DNA from: CAZYJR01 sp964647905
Lineage (GTDB): Bacteria > Desulfobacterota > DSM-4660 > Desulfatiglandales > HGW-15
Direction of reading: 5' to 3'
NCBI GenBank assembly: GCA_964647905.1
Contig: CAZYJR010000006.1
Span: forward strand, 62,001 to 126,000
Length of the DNA: 64,000 nt
Shown: positions 35,159 to 44,527 of the stretch, piece by piece
Numbering within the stretch: position 1 is the stretch's first letter
How the letters are laid out: every line of letters begins with the position of its first letter
Position numbers and translations under genes: made by a program
The notes under the pieces: generated by a model
What the model saw: the letters and a program-made list of their open reading frames with translations, nothing else
The model's database searches: none
What the model was told of the DNA's origin: nothing

Positions 35159-36349
35159 TCAGGTCCTGTAACCGGCGTTTATGCGGACATAGTCCTCTGT
35201 GAGATCGCAGGTAAAGACCTCTTCCTCGGCCTCTCCCAGGTGAAGATCGACGGTCAGGGTGAATCGGTCGTTCCGCATGCGGGAAGCGGCCCTCCTTTCC
35301 GCCTCCTCGCCCTTGCCCGTTCCCGCCTCCACTATCATTACATCGTCCACGCTGATGCTGACCAGGTCCTCGGCCATGTCCGCCCCCGAGCGCCCCACGG
35401 CCGCCATGATGCGGCCCCAGTTGGGATCCTGGCCGTAGCACGCGGTCTTTACCAGGGCCGAGTTGGCCACGGCCCGGGCCGCCTTCAGGGCGTCCTCCCG
35501 CCCGAGGGCCCCCCTGACCCTGACGCATACCACCTTGGTGGCCCCCTCGCCGTCCCGGACCATCATCAGGGCCAGGGACTCCATGACCGAGCGGAGCCCC
35601 TCCCGGAACTCCTCGAGCTCCGGGGGCGAGAGGGGGCGGTTTCCGGCTAGGCCGTTCGCCAGTACCATCACCGTGTCGTTGGTGCTGGTATCGCCGTCGA
35701 CCGTTATGCGGTTGAAGGTCAGGTCCGCGGCCCGGTAAAGGGCCTTCTCGAGCTCGACCCGGGGCAGGGCGATGTCGGTGAGGACAAAGCAAAGCATGGT
35801 GGCCATGTCCGGCATGATCATGCCCGCGCCCTTAGCCGTCCCCGCTATCCTGTAGTCCGCCCCACCTCCGTTGGCTTCGAAACGGCTGAGCTTGGCAAAG
35901 CGGTCCGTTGTCATGACGGCCTCGGCGAAACACGGGAGGCCGCGATCCGAGAGGCCCCGGACCAGCTCGGGCACGGCGGTCTCAATCCTACCCACATCCA
36001 GGGGAAGGCCTATCACCCCGGTCGAGGCCACCAGCACCTCCTCAGGGGCCGCCCCCAGGGCTCCTGCGATCGCCGCGGCCGACCGCCGGGCATCGGCCAG
36101 GCCCCGGGGTCCGGTGCAGGCGTTGGCATTGCCCGCATTGGCCAGAATCGCCCGGGCCCGGCCCGAGGTTATGTGCTCCTGGGAGACCAGGATCGGCGCG
36201 GCCTTCACCTTGTTGGTGGTGAAGACCCCGGCAGCGGCCGCAGGGACCTCGGAATGAATAAGCCCCAAGTCCAGCCCGCCGTGCTTCTTGAGCCCCGCTT
36301 CAACGGCCCAGGACCGGAATCCCCTGACCCGGTAATCGGCATCCTCCAT
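35159..36349 (-). CDS. argJ: bifunctional glutamate N-acetyltransferase/ornithine acetyltransferase ArgJ
   Basis: About 396 residues of the ArgJ family. The autocleavage region contains KGAGMIMPDMATMLCF, where the Thr after Ala is the nucleophile made by self-cleavage, and the C-terminal half shows DPNWGRIMAA and YVRINAGYRT. It transfers acetyl from acetylornithine to glutamate in arginine synthesis. I chose the ATG at 36349 behind AAGGGGCGG; the frame is open upstream to 36436 into secA. It sits 32 nt past secA on the same strand. Confidence 0.95.
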   Translation of the reverse strand: MEDADYRVRGFRSWAVEAGLKKHGGLDLGLIHSEVPAAAAGVFTTNKVKAAPILVSQEHITSGRARAILANAGNANACTGPRGLADARRSAAAIAGALGAAPEEVLVASTGVIGLPLDVGRIETAVPELVRGLSDRGLPCFAEAVMTTDRFAKLSRFEANGGGADYRIAGTAKGAGMIMPDMATMLCFVLTDIALPRVELEKALYRAADLTFNRITVDGDTSTNDTVMVLANGLAGNRPLSPPELEEFREGLRSVMESLALMMVRDGEGATKVVCVRVRGALGREDALKAARAVANSALVKTACYGQDPNWGRIMAAVGRSGADMAEDLVSISVDDVMIVEAGTGKGEEAERRAASRMRNDRFTLTVDLHLGEAEEEVFTCDLTEDYVRINAGYRT

Positions 36350-36381
36350 AGCCGCCCCTTGTCTCTGCCCTGCCGGCGGAT

Positions 36382-39246
36382 CTAAGCGCCGGCCCCGCAG
36401 CATTTCTTGTATTTCTTGCCGCTCCCGCAGGGGCACGGCGCGTTCCTGCCCACCTTCTTAGCCCGGCGGCGTACGGTCTCCCCGCCCTGGTCCCCGTCTC
36501 CCCCGCGGCTCAACTGCATGGACCTTTGCATGGGCCTGGAGACCTCCTCGGGCTTCTGCTTCAGGACCCTTATCCGGCTCAGGGTGGAGAGCGCCTCTTC
36601 GCGGATCCTGTCCATCAGCTCCTCGAAAAGGGCGTAACCCTCCTTCTTGTACTCCCTCAAGGGGTCGAGTTGGCCGTAGCCCCTGAGCCCTATCCCCTCC
36701 TTCATGTGCTCCATGTCCTGGAGATGGGTCACCCACTGCTTGTCTATTATCTGGAGCAATATGATCCGCTCTATCCGGGCGAGGTCCTCCTCCCCGAACT
36801 CGTCCTTCCTCTCCTCGTAGGCCTGCCCGGCGCCCTCCCCGAGTATCCGTATCAGCTCATCCTGGTCGAGGTCGTTGAACTCATCCTCCCCCAGGTCCTC
36901 CGGGCCTATCCTGGGAATGAACCCGAACAGCCTGGACGCCCCTTCCTTGATCCCCCTTATGTCCCAGTCCTCGGGCACCGACTTGGGATCGGTGAAGCGG
37001 TGGACCAGGTCATGGACCTTGGCCTCGATCATGTCCAGCATTATGGCCTCGAGCCCTTCCCCCAGCAGGACATCCCTCCGCAGGGAGTAGATGATCTCCC
37101 TGTGCTTGTTCATGACGTCGTCGTATTCCAGGAGGTGCTTGCGGATGTCGAAGTTGTGGGCCTCCACCTTCTTCTGGGCGTTCTCGATGGCCTTGGATAT
37201 CATGCCGGCCTCGATGGGCTGGCCTTCCTCCATGCCGAAGCGCTCCATGATGGAGGAGATCCGGTCCGAGCCGAAGATCCGCAGGAGGTCGTCCTCCAGC
37301 GAGAGATAGAACCGGGAGGACCCCGGGTCCCCCTGCCTGCCTGCGCGCCCCCGGAGCTGGTTGTCGATGCGGCGGCTCTCGTGGCGCTCGGTCCCTATGA
37401 TGTGGAGACCGCCGAGATCCACCACCCCCTCTCCGAGGACGATGTCGGTCCCGCGGCCGGCCATGTTCGTCGAAATGGTCACGGTATGCTTCTGCCCGGC
37501 CTGTGCTATTATCTCGGCCTCCCGCTCGTGGTGTTTGGCATTGAGGACCGAGTGAGGGATGCCCGCGCGCTTTAGGAGCTTGCTCAGCAGCTCGGATTTC
37601 TCTATGGAGATGGTTCCCACCAGAGCGGGCTGGCCCTTCTCGTAAAGGGCCTTGATCTCGCCCACCACCGCATCGAACTTCTCCCTCGTGGTCTTGTAGA
37701 TCACATCGGGATGGTCCACCCGGATCATGGGCTTGTTGGTCGGGACCACCATCACCTCGAGGTTGTAGATGTTGCTGAACTCCACCGCCTCGGTGTCCGC
37801 GGTCCCGGTCATGCCGGCCAGCTTGTCGTACATTCGGAAGAAGTTCTGGAACGTGATGGTGGCCAGGGTCTGGTTCTCGCCGGCCACACTCACTCCCTCC
37901 TTGGCTTCCACGGCCTGGTGCAGGCCGTCGCTCCATCTCCGGCCCGGCATCATGCGGCCGGTGAACTCGTCCACTATCACGATCTGGTCGTCCTTGATCA
38001 CGTAGTGAACGTCCTTTTCAAAGAGCCAGTAGGCCTTGATAAGCTGCTGGGTGGCATGAAGGAGCTCCGAGGCCCTCATGTAGCGGCCCTCGAGCTCCCT
38101 GAGGCGCTCGGCCTTCTCCGAGTCGTCCAGGTCCTCGCTCTCCCTTATTTCGTGCCCTTCGAGATCGAGGTCCGGGAGCACGAACTCCCCCAGCCCCCCG
38201 CCGGAGAGCAGCCGGATGCCCTTCTCGGTCAGATCCACCGAGTTGCCGCGCTCGTCGATCACGCAGTAGAGGTCCTGGTCGAGGTCCGGGAGCATCTTCT
38301 GGGCGCTCAGCATGCTCTCGGTGCGGTCGATCTGCTTCTTCAGGGCGGGATTTTGGGCCACCAGGTCCAGAAAGACCGGGTTCTTGGGGTCGCCGCGCTT
38401 TACCTGGACCAGCTTCTCTATGGTCCCGTCGCCGTACTCCCCGCTCTCGAGGCGGGAGCTGATCTCGTCCAGGATGGAGCGGACCACCCCCCCCTGCTTT
38501 TTCTTGAGCTCGATCACCAGGGGCTTGACCTCCACGAAGGTCTCGTTCCCGCTCTTTTCAACGGCGCCGCTGATGATAAGAGGGGTGCGCGCCTCGTCGA
38601 TCAGGATGCTGTCCACCTCGTCCACTATGGCGTAGTTATATCCGCGCTGGACCAGGTCGGAGACGTCGTACTTCATGTTGTCCCGGAGGTAGTCGAACCC
38701 GAACTCGTTGTTCGTCCCATAGGTGATGTCGCAGGCGTATGCCTCTTTTCTCTCCGAGTCGTCCATCCCGTGGACGATCACCCCCACGGAGAGCCCCAGG
38801 AAGTTGTAGATCCCCCCCATCCATTCTGCGTCGCGGCGGGCGAGATAGTCATTGACCGTAACCAGATGACAGCCCTTTCCGGTGAGGGCGTTCAGGTACA
38901 AGGGAAGGGTGGCAGCCAAGGTCTTTCCCTCGCCCGTCTTCATCTCGGCTATCTTGCCTTGATGAAGCACGATGCCGCCCAACAACTGCACATCGAAATG
39001 ACGCATGCCCAGGGTCCGGACCGAGGCCTCCCTTACCGCGGCAAAGGCCTCCGCGAGAATTTCCTCCAGGGTCTCCCCCCGGTCCAGCCGCTCCCTGAAC
39101 TCGTCCGTCTTGGCCCGCAGGTCCCGGTCGGACATCTCCCTGTACTCGGGCTCCAGGGCGTTTATGCGCTCCACCAAGGGCCTCATGCGCTTGAGCTCGC
39201 GCTCGTTCTTGCTTCCGAAAATCCCCTTTACGATTTTTCCAAACAT
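36382..39246 (-). CDS. secA: preprotein translocase ATPase SecA
   Basis: This 954-residue protein has the SecA layout: nucleotide-binding domain 1 with MKTGEGKTLAATL, the preprotein cross-linking domain, NBD2 with TNMAGRGTDIVLG, scaffold and wing domains, and the C-terminal zinc-binding tail NAPCPCGSGKKYKKCCG. It drives Sec-dependent export. A lengthy insertion of about 90 residues near 300-400 (LARVKRGDPKNP...) is present in place of a shorter canonical linker. I chose the ATG at 39246, MFGKIVKGIFGS, although the open frame reaches 39381. Confidence 0.97.
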   Translation of the reverse strand: MFGKIVKGIFGSKNERELKRMRPLVERINALEPEYREMSDRDLRAKTDEFRERLDRGETLEEILAEAFAAVREASVRTLGMRHFDVQLLGGIVLHQGKIAEMKTGEGKTLAATLPLYLNALTGKGCHLVTVNDYLARRDAEWMGGIYNFLGLSVGVIVHGMDDSERKEAYACDITYGTNNEFGFDYLRDNMKYDVSDLVQRGYNYAIVDEVDSILIDEARTPLIISGAVEKSGNETFVEVKPLVIELKKKQGGVVRSILDEISSRLESGEYGDGTIEKLVQVKRGDPKNPVFLDLVAQNPALKKQIDRTESMLSAQKMLPDLDQDLYCVIDERGNSVDLTEKGIRLLSGGGLGEFVLPDLDLEGHEIRESEDLDDSEKAERLRELEGRYMRASELLHATQQLIKAYWLFEKDVHYVIKDDQIVIVDEFTGRMMPGRRWSDGLHQAVEAKEGVSVAGENQTLATITFQNFFRMYDKLAGMTGTADTEAVEFSNIYNLEVMVVPTNKPMIRVDHPDVIYKTTREKFDAVVGEIKALYEKGQPALVGTISIEKSELLSKLLKRAGIPHSVLNAKHHEREAEIIAQAGQKHTVTISTNMAGRGTDIVLGEGVVDLGGLHIIGTERHESRRIDNQLRGRAGRQGDPGSSRFYLSLEDDLLRIFGSDRISSIMERFGMEEGQPIEAGMISKAIENAQKKVEAHNFDIRKHLLEYDDVMNKHREIIYSLRRDVLLGEGLEAIMLDMIEAKVHDLVHRFTDPKSVPEDWDIRGIKEGASRLFGFIPRIGPEDLGEDEFNDLDQDELIRILGEGAGQAYEERKDEFGEEDLARIERIILLQIIDKQWVTHLQDMEHMKEGIGLRGYGQLDPLREYKKEGYALFEELMDRIREEALSTLSRIRVLKQKPEEVSRPMQRSMQLSRGGDGDQGGETVRRRAKKVGRNAPCPCGSGKKYKKCCGAGA

Positions 39247-39405
39247 GACTCTTCTCTCAACCCAAGGCTCCCCTTGGATCTCGGATTTGGCGTACTGCGA
39301 ATCCCGTAGCATGGGCTGCCGGCATCGGTCCGGAAAACGCTCCGGACTCCGGCCCCGCCCATAACATACCAGTATACACAAAAAGTGAAGGGATAAAAAT
39401 GGAAA

Positions 39406-40308
39406 CTAGTTGAGGATGTACCTGCGGGGGTCCACCGGGACGCCGTTGAGGTGGACCTCGTAATGGAGATGCGGCCCCGTAGTGCGCCCCGTCGCCCCCA
39501 CCAGGGCTATCTCTTGGCCGCGCTTCACGTACTCGCCCTTCTTCACCAGGACCTCGCTCAAATGGGCGTATTTGGTCTTGAGGCCGTTGCCGTGGACCAT
39601 GGTGAGGGTCTTTCCGTAGCCGTAGTTCGACCCGACTCTCCCTATCATCCCGTCGGCCGGGGCCACGATCGGGGTCTTCATGGGCGCGCAGATGTCCAGC
39701 CCCTGGTGAAACTCCTCCTTCTCGGTGAAGGGCGATGTCCTGGGACCGAACCCCGAGCTCACCCACCCCTTGGTGGGCCAGATGGAAGGGGTGGACCTGA
39801 GCATGGCCTTTTGGTCCTCGAGGTAGTCGTAGAGCTCTTTTTTCTCCCCTATTTGAACCTCCACCTCTTCCTTGAGACTGTCCAGGCTCTGATGCATGAG
39901 CCTTACAAGGCTCCTATGGGCCCTATCCTGGGCTTCGCTTGCATCGAATATATCCGGATCCGATCCCCCTATGCCCACAAATTGCCTTCCGCCTTCACTC
40001 TGATCCTTGTTGACCATGACCTTCAACTTCTCGTCAAAGGCGCGCATCTCCCCCACCTGCTGTGCTATATCCTGTATCTTCTGCGAGAGGGCCAGGAGCT
40101 GGACCTTTTGCTGCCGGTTCTCTTTCCGCAGCCTGCTGAGCTGGGGGATCTCGCCCTTTACCGCCTGGTAGTCCGTCAGCACCCAGGCGAGGAGGGCGGC
40201 CGAGCAAAGGGCCAAGAGGATGGAGAAGGTTATCATGAAACGGGGGAGCTTTATCTGGCGTACCGTCCGCGCTCCGTCGGAGAGGAACATGATGGTGATC
40301 TTTTTCAC
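39406..40308 (-). CDS. M23-family (LytM) peptidoglycan peptidase, membrane-anchored
   Basis: About 300 residues. A basic start and one hydrophobic helix (near 28-45) anchor the protein; a long coiled-coil stretch (LRKENRQQKVQ and onwards) follows and the last third is an M23 LytM domain. The zinc ligands are in FHQGLDI (HxxxD) and GPHLHYEVH (HxH). Enzymes of this layout cut or regulate peptidoglycan at division or envelope. I chose the GTG at 40308 because GAGG precedes it at 9 nt; the long upstream open frame does not resemble the family. It lies upstream of secA on the same strand. Confidence 0.9.
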   Translation of the reverse strand: MKKITIMFLSDGARTVRQIKLPRFMITFSILLALCSAALLAWVLTDYQAVKGEIPQLSRLRKENRQQKVQLLALSQKIQDIAQQVGEMRAFDEKLKVMVNKDQSEGGRQFVGIGGSDPDIFDASEAQDRAHRSLVRLMHQSLDSLKEEVEVQIGEKKELYDYLEDQKAMLRSTPSIWPTKGWVSSGFGPRTSPFTEKEEFHQGLDICAPMKTPIVAPADGMIGRVGSNYGYGKTLTMVHGNGLKTKYAHLSEVLVKKGEYVKRGQEIALVGATGRTTGPHLHYEVHLNGVPVDPRRYILN

Positions 40309-40393
40309 GGTCGATGACCTCTCTTGAGAGTCCCGATAAACGGGGATCAAAGGGCAAAAAAGGGCGGAGAAGCAAAATTGTTGGAGGGGTTTA

Positions 40394-42259
40394 TCACACC
40401 CCCAGGCCATTGTCAACCCTATCGCCATCCTCGGCCAGGGCCTGCAAGATGTCCCTTGCCATGCGGAGGCTAACCCCGGGTAAGGCCGAAATGTCCTCGG
40501 GCGCGCTTGACGCGAGGGTTTCCACATCACCGAATCGGCTCAAGAGGAGGCTCTTTTTCCTGGGGCCTATCCCGGGCACGGAATCCAGCCTGGAGGACTT
40601 CATGTCCTTCCCCCTCAGCTTGCGGTGGTGCCCCACGGCCCGCCGGTGCGCCTCGTCCCTGACCCGCATCAGGAATCGGAGCACCGGGCTCTCAGGGCCC
40701 AGGGAGAGCGGGTTCTTCCTGCCCGGGATGAAGACCTTGTCGGCGCGCTCGCCCAGGCTTTCGTCCCGCTTGGCAATGGCGGCCACAGCGGGCCCGCCCG
40801 GCCCCATGACTTCTTCCACCACCCTGGCCACCGCAGCCAGGTGCCCACGGCCCCCGTCCACCAGGAGGAGATCCGGGGGATCTCCCTTGTCCAGACGCCT
40901 GGCCGCCACCTCGGCCATCATCCCGTAGTCGTCTATACCGCCCAGTCCCTTGATCCGGTAGCTCCGGTATCCGGGCTTATAAGGCCTGCCGCCCCTGAAG
41001 GATACCACGGCGCCCACCGCTGTCCGCCCCTGGATATTGGAGATATCCATGCCCTCTATCCTCTCAGGGACCTCTTCCAGGCGGAGGGCCTCTTTGACCC
41101 GCTCCATGAGCTCAGCCCCTTCCCCTCCCGCGGACGCCCTCAATAGATTCCTGGCGTTGGCCTCGGCCATCTTCACCAGCTCGAGCTTCTCCCCCCTCCG
41201 GGGCCGGTGTATGAGGACCCGGCGGCCGGCCAGATCCGTCAGCCATGCCTGGATCGAGTCCATGTCGCCCATCTCACGGTTAACCAGCACCCTCTTGGGC
41301 ACAAAGGCCCCGCGGGCATAGTACTGCTTGACAAAGGCCTCCATTATCTCGGCCCGGGAGGCGCCAGGGGCCTTGAAGGAGTAGTCCCGCGTCCCGGCCA
41401 ACGCCCCCTTCCTGACGTGTAGCACCACCACCCGTAAGGAGCCGTTTCCTCCCTCCACCGCGACTGCGTCCCGGTCCTCCATGGAATGGGATACCACGTG
41501 CTGGCGTTCGATGGTCCTCTCCACAGCCCGAATCCGATCCCTCATGCGGGCGGCCTTCTCGAATTCCAGGGCCTCGGAGGCCGACTTCATCCGCTCTCTC
41601 AGCTTGGCCACCAGCTCCCTGTTCCTGCCCTCCAGGAAGAGCCGCACCTCTTCCACATACTCCCGGTAGGCCTCGGGCGGGACGTCCCTGGTGCAGGGGG
41701 CCGGGCAGCGCCCCAGTTGGTGGTTCAGGCAGGGCCGCGAGCGCTTGGGCGGATTGCTCCCCTTGCATTTGCGCAAGGGGAAGACGGTCTCGATCAGCCT
41801 GAGGGTGGAGTGCACCGCGCCCGCGGAAGAAAACGGCCCGAAGTACAGGGCCCCGTCCTTCCTTATGCGGCGGACCACTCTGAGCCCGGGGTAGGTCTCC
41901 TTGGGGTCCAGGCGCACCCAAGGATACCTCTTGTCGTCCCTCAGGATCACGTTGTACCGGGGCTGATGCCTCTTGACCAGGGTATCCTCGAGGATGAAGG
42001 CCTCGTTCTCCGTGGCGGTCAGGATGGTCTCCAGCCCGGCCGCCCTTTCCATCATCAGGCGGGTCTTCACCGGGTGCTCGCCCGGGGGCTTGAAGTAGCT
42101 CAGCACCCGCTTCCGCAAATCCTTGGCCTTGCCCACGTAGATGATGCGCCCGTCGCGGTCCTTGAAAAGATAGACCCCGGGCTCGCCGGGCAGGGTCTCC
42201 CGGAGCCGATCAGGGTCCAGGCCGTATTGGGATGCGGATGAATCTTGGGGGGCTGTCAC
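40394..42259 (-). CDS. uvrC: excinuclease ABC subunit C
   Basis: This 621-residue protein has an N-terminal GIY-YIG nuclease domain (PGVYLFKDRDGRIIYVGKAK), a UVR motif near residue 210 that binds UvrB, a central UvrC/RNase H-like domain with the catalytic DGGRGHLAAV, and C-terminal helix-hairpin-helix repeats (VPGIGPRKKSLLLSRF, LPGVSLRMARDIL). It makes both cuts at DNA lesions in nucleotide-excision repair. A CNHQLGRCPAPC cysteine cluster after the nuclease is also family-typical. The start ATG gives MTAPQDSSAS. Confidence 0.97.
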   Translation of the reverse strand: MTAPQDSSASQYGLDPDRLRETLPGEPGVYLFKDRDGRIIYVGKAKDLRKRVLSYFKPPGEHPVKTRLMMERAAGLETILTATENEAFILEDTLVKRHQPRYNVILRDDKRYPWVRLDPKETYPGLRVVRRIRKDGALYFGPFSSAGAVHSTLRLIETVFPLRKCKGSNPPKRSRPCLNHQLGRCPAPCTRDVPPEAYREYVEEVRLFLEGRNRELVAKLRERMKSASEALEFEKAARMRDRIRAVERTIERQHVVSHSMEDRDAVAVEGGNGSLRVVVLHVRKGALAGTRDYSFKAPGASRAEIMEAFVKQYYARGAFVPKRVLVNREMGDMDSIQAWLTDLAGRRVLIHRPRRGEKLELVKMAEANARNLLRASAGGEGAELMERVKEALRLEEVPERIEGMDISNIQGRTAVGAVVSFRGGRPYKPGYRSYRIKGLGGIDDYGMMAEVAARRLDKGDPPDLLLVDGGRGHLAAVARVVEEVMGPGGPAVAAIAKRDESLGERADKVFIPGRKNPLSLGPESPVLRFLMRVRDEAHRRAVGHHRKLRGKDMKSSRLDSVPGIGPRKKSLLLSRFGDVETLASSAPEDISALPGVSLRMARDILQALAEDGDRVDNGLGV

Positions 42260-42328
42260 TTGTCTTCTTGCTCGACTAGACCGGTATCACGCTGATACCC
42301 GGGAACACGACCACCCGGGCCAAAAAAT

Positions 42329-42940
42329 TCATGCAAAGGGGAGCCTCTTTACCATCAGCGCCAAGTCCCGGTAGCCGCCGTCCCTATCCTTGACGAAATC
42401 CCTCAGCACCGCCTCCCTCAGGAAGCCGAGCGTTTCCACCCCGCGCATCAAGGAGGCGTCTCTTCCCTCCACCAAGCGCATCAGGAGTCGCTCCAGGCCC
42501 ATGGACATGGCGGCGTTTATCAGGTCCAGGAGCATCCAGGTCCCCAGCCTCTTCTCCCGATAGGCCGGTATCACCGAGGTCTGTATCCTCCCCACGTGCC
42601 CCTCGGCCCCCGGCCGCTCCCTGATCAGGGCGGCCGCGGCTATCATCTCCCTCTCCAGCAAGGCCGAGACCGTGAACACCCTGTCCCGGCCCGTGGCCCC
42701 CACCCACCTCTCCACGAACCCTGCCACGGGCCCGCCCAGGCCGAGGAACCATCGGTCTTCCTCGGTCAGACGCTCGAGCATCCTCTCGAGCATGGGCCCG
42801 TCCGATGAACCGAGCGGCCTGAGGGTCACCCCTCTTCCATCCCTCAGGATAACCTCCTTGGGATAGTCCTTTGCCACGTGTATCAGAGGGCACTCCACCG
42901 CCGCCATGCCTCCCGTTTGCGTAGGGACAGTCAAATCCAT
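42329..42940 (-). CDS. GNAT-family N-acetyltransferase
   Basis: This 203-residue protein has an acceptor-loop-like RPLGSSDGPML stretch followed by a GNAT core, with VIPAYREKRLGTWMLLDLI as the acetyl-CoA binding helix region (the usual Q/RxxGxG/A signature is degenerate here). GLERLLMRLVEGRDASLMRGVETLGF is the C-terminal GNAT element. The substrate is unknown. An ATG eleven codons later (42907) behind GGGAGG is an alternative start. It runs divergently from the ChaN-like gene across an 86-nt gap. Confidence 0.8.
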   Translation of the reverse strand: MDLTVPTQTGGMAAVECPLIHVAKDYPKEVILRDGRGVTLRPLGSSDGPMLERMLERLTEEDRWFLGLGGPVAGFVERWVGATGRDRVFTVSALLEREMIAAAALIRERPGAEGHVGRIQTSVIPAYREKRLGTWMLLDLINAAMSMGLERLLMRLVEGRDASLMRGVETLGFLREAVLRDFVKDRDGGYRDLALMVKRLPFA

Positions 42941-42993
42941 GCTTGCGCGGCTTCAGGGTAAGTGATACGTAAGAACCCAGTCAAGCCAATTGT

Positions 42994-43015
42994 CCCCGCC
43001 CGGCCTCGGGCGGGG
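42994..43015. repeat. GC-rich hairpin before the ChaN-like gene
   Basis: CCCCGCCCG and CGGGCGGGG are perfect 9-bp arms around GCCT. It ends 11 nt before the TTG start at 43027, beside the purine-rich ribosome site, so it could affect translation of that gene. No T-run. Confidence 0.45.
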
Positions 43016-43026
43016 GGAGAGGTGGA

Positions 43027-44019
43027 TTGAATACATTATACCTCATTCGCCTTGCGGTTCTCATCCCGGCCGCGGCCGTACTCCTCTCCTGCGCCGCGCC
43101 GGGCAGGCCACGCATCCCTGAGGCCAGGGTCCCTGGAGTGCAGGGAAGCTTCCGGGCCGGCGACATAGTGGATCTGCACCGGGGAGAGGCGATCTCTTTC
43201 CCCACACTGCTCGAAAGGCTCGCCCCCCACGACTTGGTGTTCGTGGGCGAGGTCCACGACCAGGCCGAGCACCACCTGATACAGGTACAGCTCCTCCAGG
43301 GGCTCATGGAGCAGGGCCGCCCGGTGGTGGTGGCCATGGAGTGCTTCCGCAGCCACCAGCAGAACGCGGTGGACCGCCACCTGAGCGGGGCCCTGCCTGA
43401 AGAGGCATTCCTGGAACAGGTGGATTGGGACTCCGGTTGGGGATTCCCATACCGCTTCTACCGCCCGCTGGTATCCCTGGCAAGGGAGAACCGAGCCCGG
43501 GTCCTGGCCATGAACGTCCCCCGGGAGCTGGTGAGCAAGGTGGCCAGGGCGGGCCTCAAGGGCCTCACTGACCGGGAGCGGGCCCGGCTCCCGAGGGACA
43601 TAGACCTGACCGACCGGGAGCACCGCAGGTACGTTCGGGAGGCCTACCTCATGCACGACCGGGCCGGGATCCCGGACTTCGATTTCTTCTACGAAGCCCA
43701 GTGCGTTTACGACGAGGCCATGGCCGAGCGGCTGGCGCGGTACTTCGAGGAGGAGGGGCGGCACCGGGCCAAGGTGGCGGCCTTTGCCGGGAACGGACAC
43801 CTGATCCGGAGGGGGATCCCGGACCGCGTCACCAGGCGCACGCCGGTCTCAGCGGTCATAGTCCTGCCCTACCCCCTGGGGGAGGATATCGCCGTTGACA
43901 GCGGGGCGGCGCATTTCCTGTGGCTGACCCCTCCCTGCAACCGCGGCAGACCGGAGGGGAAGGAAAGCGCAAAGGACACTCTTGCGCCGAGTTCCGGATC
44001 CGACCATGAAAGAAAGTGA
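43027..44019 (+). CDS. ChaN-like heme/iron-uptake lipoprotein (Tiki/EreA superfamily)
   Basis: This 330-residue protein begins with a hydrophobic signal ending in a lipobox (LLSC), so it is probably a lipoprotein. The domain matches ChaN: LVFVGEVHDQAEHHLIQVQLLQGL, VVAMECFRSHQ, FAGNGHLIRRGIP. ChaN family members bind heme or iron and resemble the Tiki/EreA hydrolase fold, but their catalysis is unsettled. The start is a TTG at 43027 behind GAGAGG; no ATG fits better. It overlaps the following NUDIX gene by 14 nt. Confidence 0.82.
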   Translation: MNTLYLIRLAVLIPAAAVLLSCAAPGRPRIPEARVPGVQGSFRAGDIVDLHRGEAISFPTLLERLAPHDLVFVGEVHDQAEHHLIQVQLLQGLMEQGRPVVVAMECFRSHQQNAVDRHLSGALPEEAFLEQVDWDSGWGFPYRFYRPLVSLARENRARVLAMNVPRELVSKVARAGLKGLTDRERARLPRDIDLTDREHRRYVREAYLMHDRAGIPDFDFFYEAQCVYDEAMAERLARYFEEEGRHRAKVAAFAGNGHLIRRGIPDRVTRRTPVSAVIVLPYPLGEDIAVDSGAAHFLWLTPPCNRGRPEGKESAKDTLAPSSGSDHERK

Positions 44020-44527
44020 CTCGTTCAAGTTCTGCCCCTTGTGCGGGGGCGGGCTGGAGGTCAGGTCCCTCAAGGAAGGCGAGCCCGACAGGCTGGTCTG
44101 TACCGCCTGCCGGAGCCCTCACTACCTGGACCCCAAGCTCGTCTCCTGCTCCATAGTGGAGACCGGCGGCGGGATAGTGCTCCTGAGGCGGGGGATCCGG
44201 CCCGGTGCCGGCCTTTGGGTCATGCCGGGTGGCTTCGTGGACAGAGGCGAGACAGTGGAAGGGGCCGCGATCAGGGAGACCAGGGAGGAGTGCGGGCTGG
44301 AGATCAGGATATCCGGCCTGCTGGGGGTGTACTCCTATCCGGGGGAGCCGGTGGTGGTGGTGGCCTTCAGGGCGGCCAGGGCGGCGGGGGAGCTGGTGGC
44401 CGGGGACGAGACCCTGGAATCCCGCATATACAAGCCCGAGGACATCCCCTGGGAGGCCCTTGCATTCCCAAGCACCAGGGATGCCTTGGTTACATACTTG
44501 GAGGAAAAGGGTCAGCAATGGAGCTGA
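44006..44527 (+). CDS. NUDIX hydrolase with N-terminal zinc ribbon
   Basis: About 173 residues. The N-terminus has a zinc ribbon (CPLCGG...CTACRS), then the NUDIX domain with GGFVDRGETVEGAAIRETREECGLEI, a good match to GX5EX7REUXEEXGU. Substrates such as NADH or dinucleotides are typical for ribbon-bearing NUDIX proteins (NudC-like), but this cannot be decided here. I chose the ATG at 44006. It overlaps ChaN upstream and hisD downstream, so translation is probably coupled. Confidence 0.9.
   Translation: MKESDSFKFCPLCGGGLEVRSLKEGEPDRLVCTACRSPHYLDPKLVSCSIVETGGGIVLLRRGIRPGAGLWVMPGGFVDRGETVEGAAIRETREECGLEIRISGLLGVYSYPGEPVVVVAFRAARAAGELVAGDETLESRIYKPEDIPWEALAFPSTRDALVTYLEEKGQQWS

Noticed and set aside
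37711..39309. 532-codon open frame opposite secA
   Set aside because: Antisense shadow of secA with Leu/Val/His-rich composition and no ribosome site.
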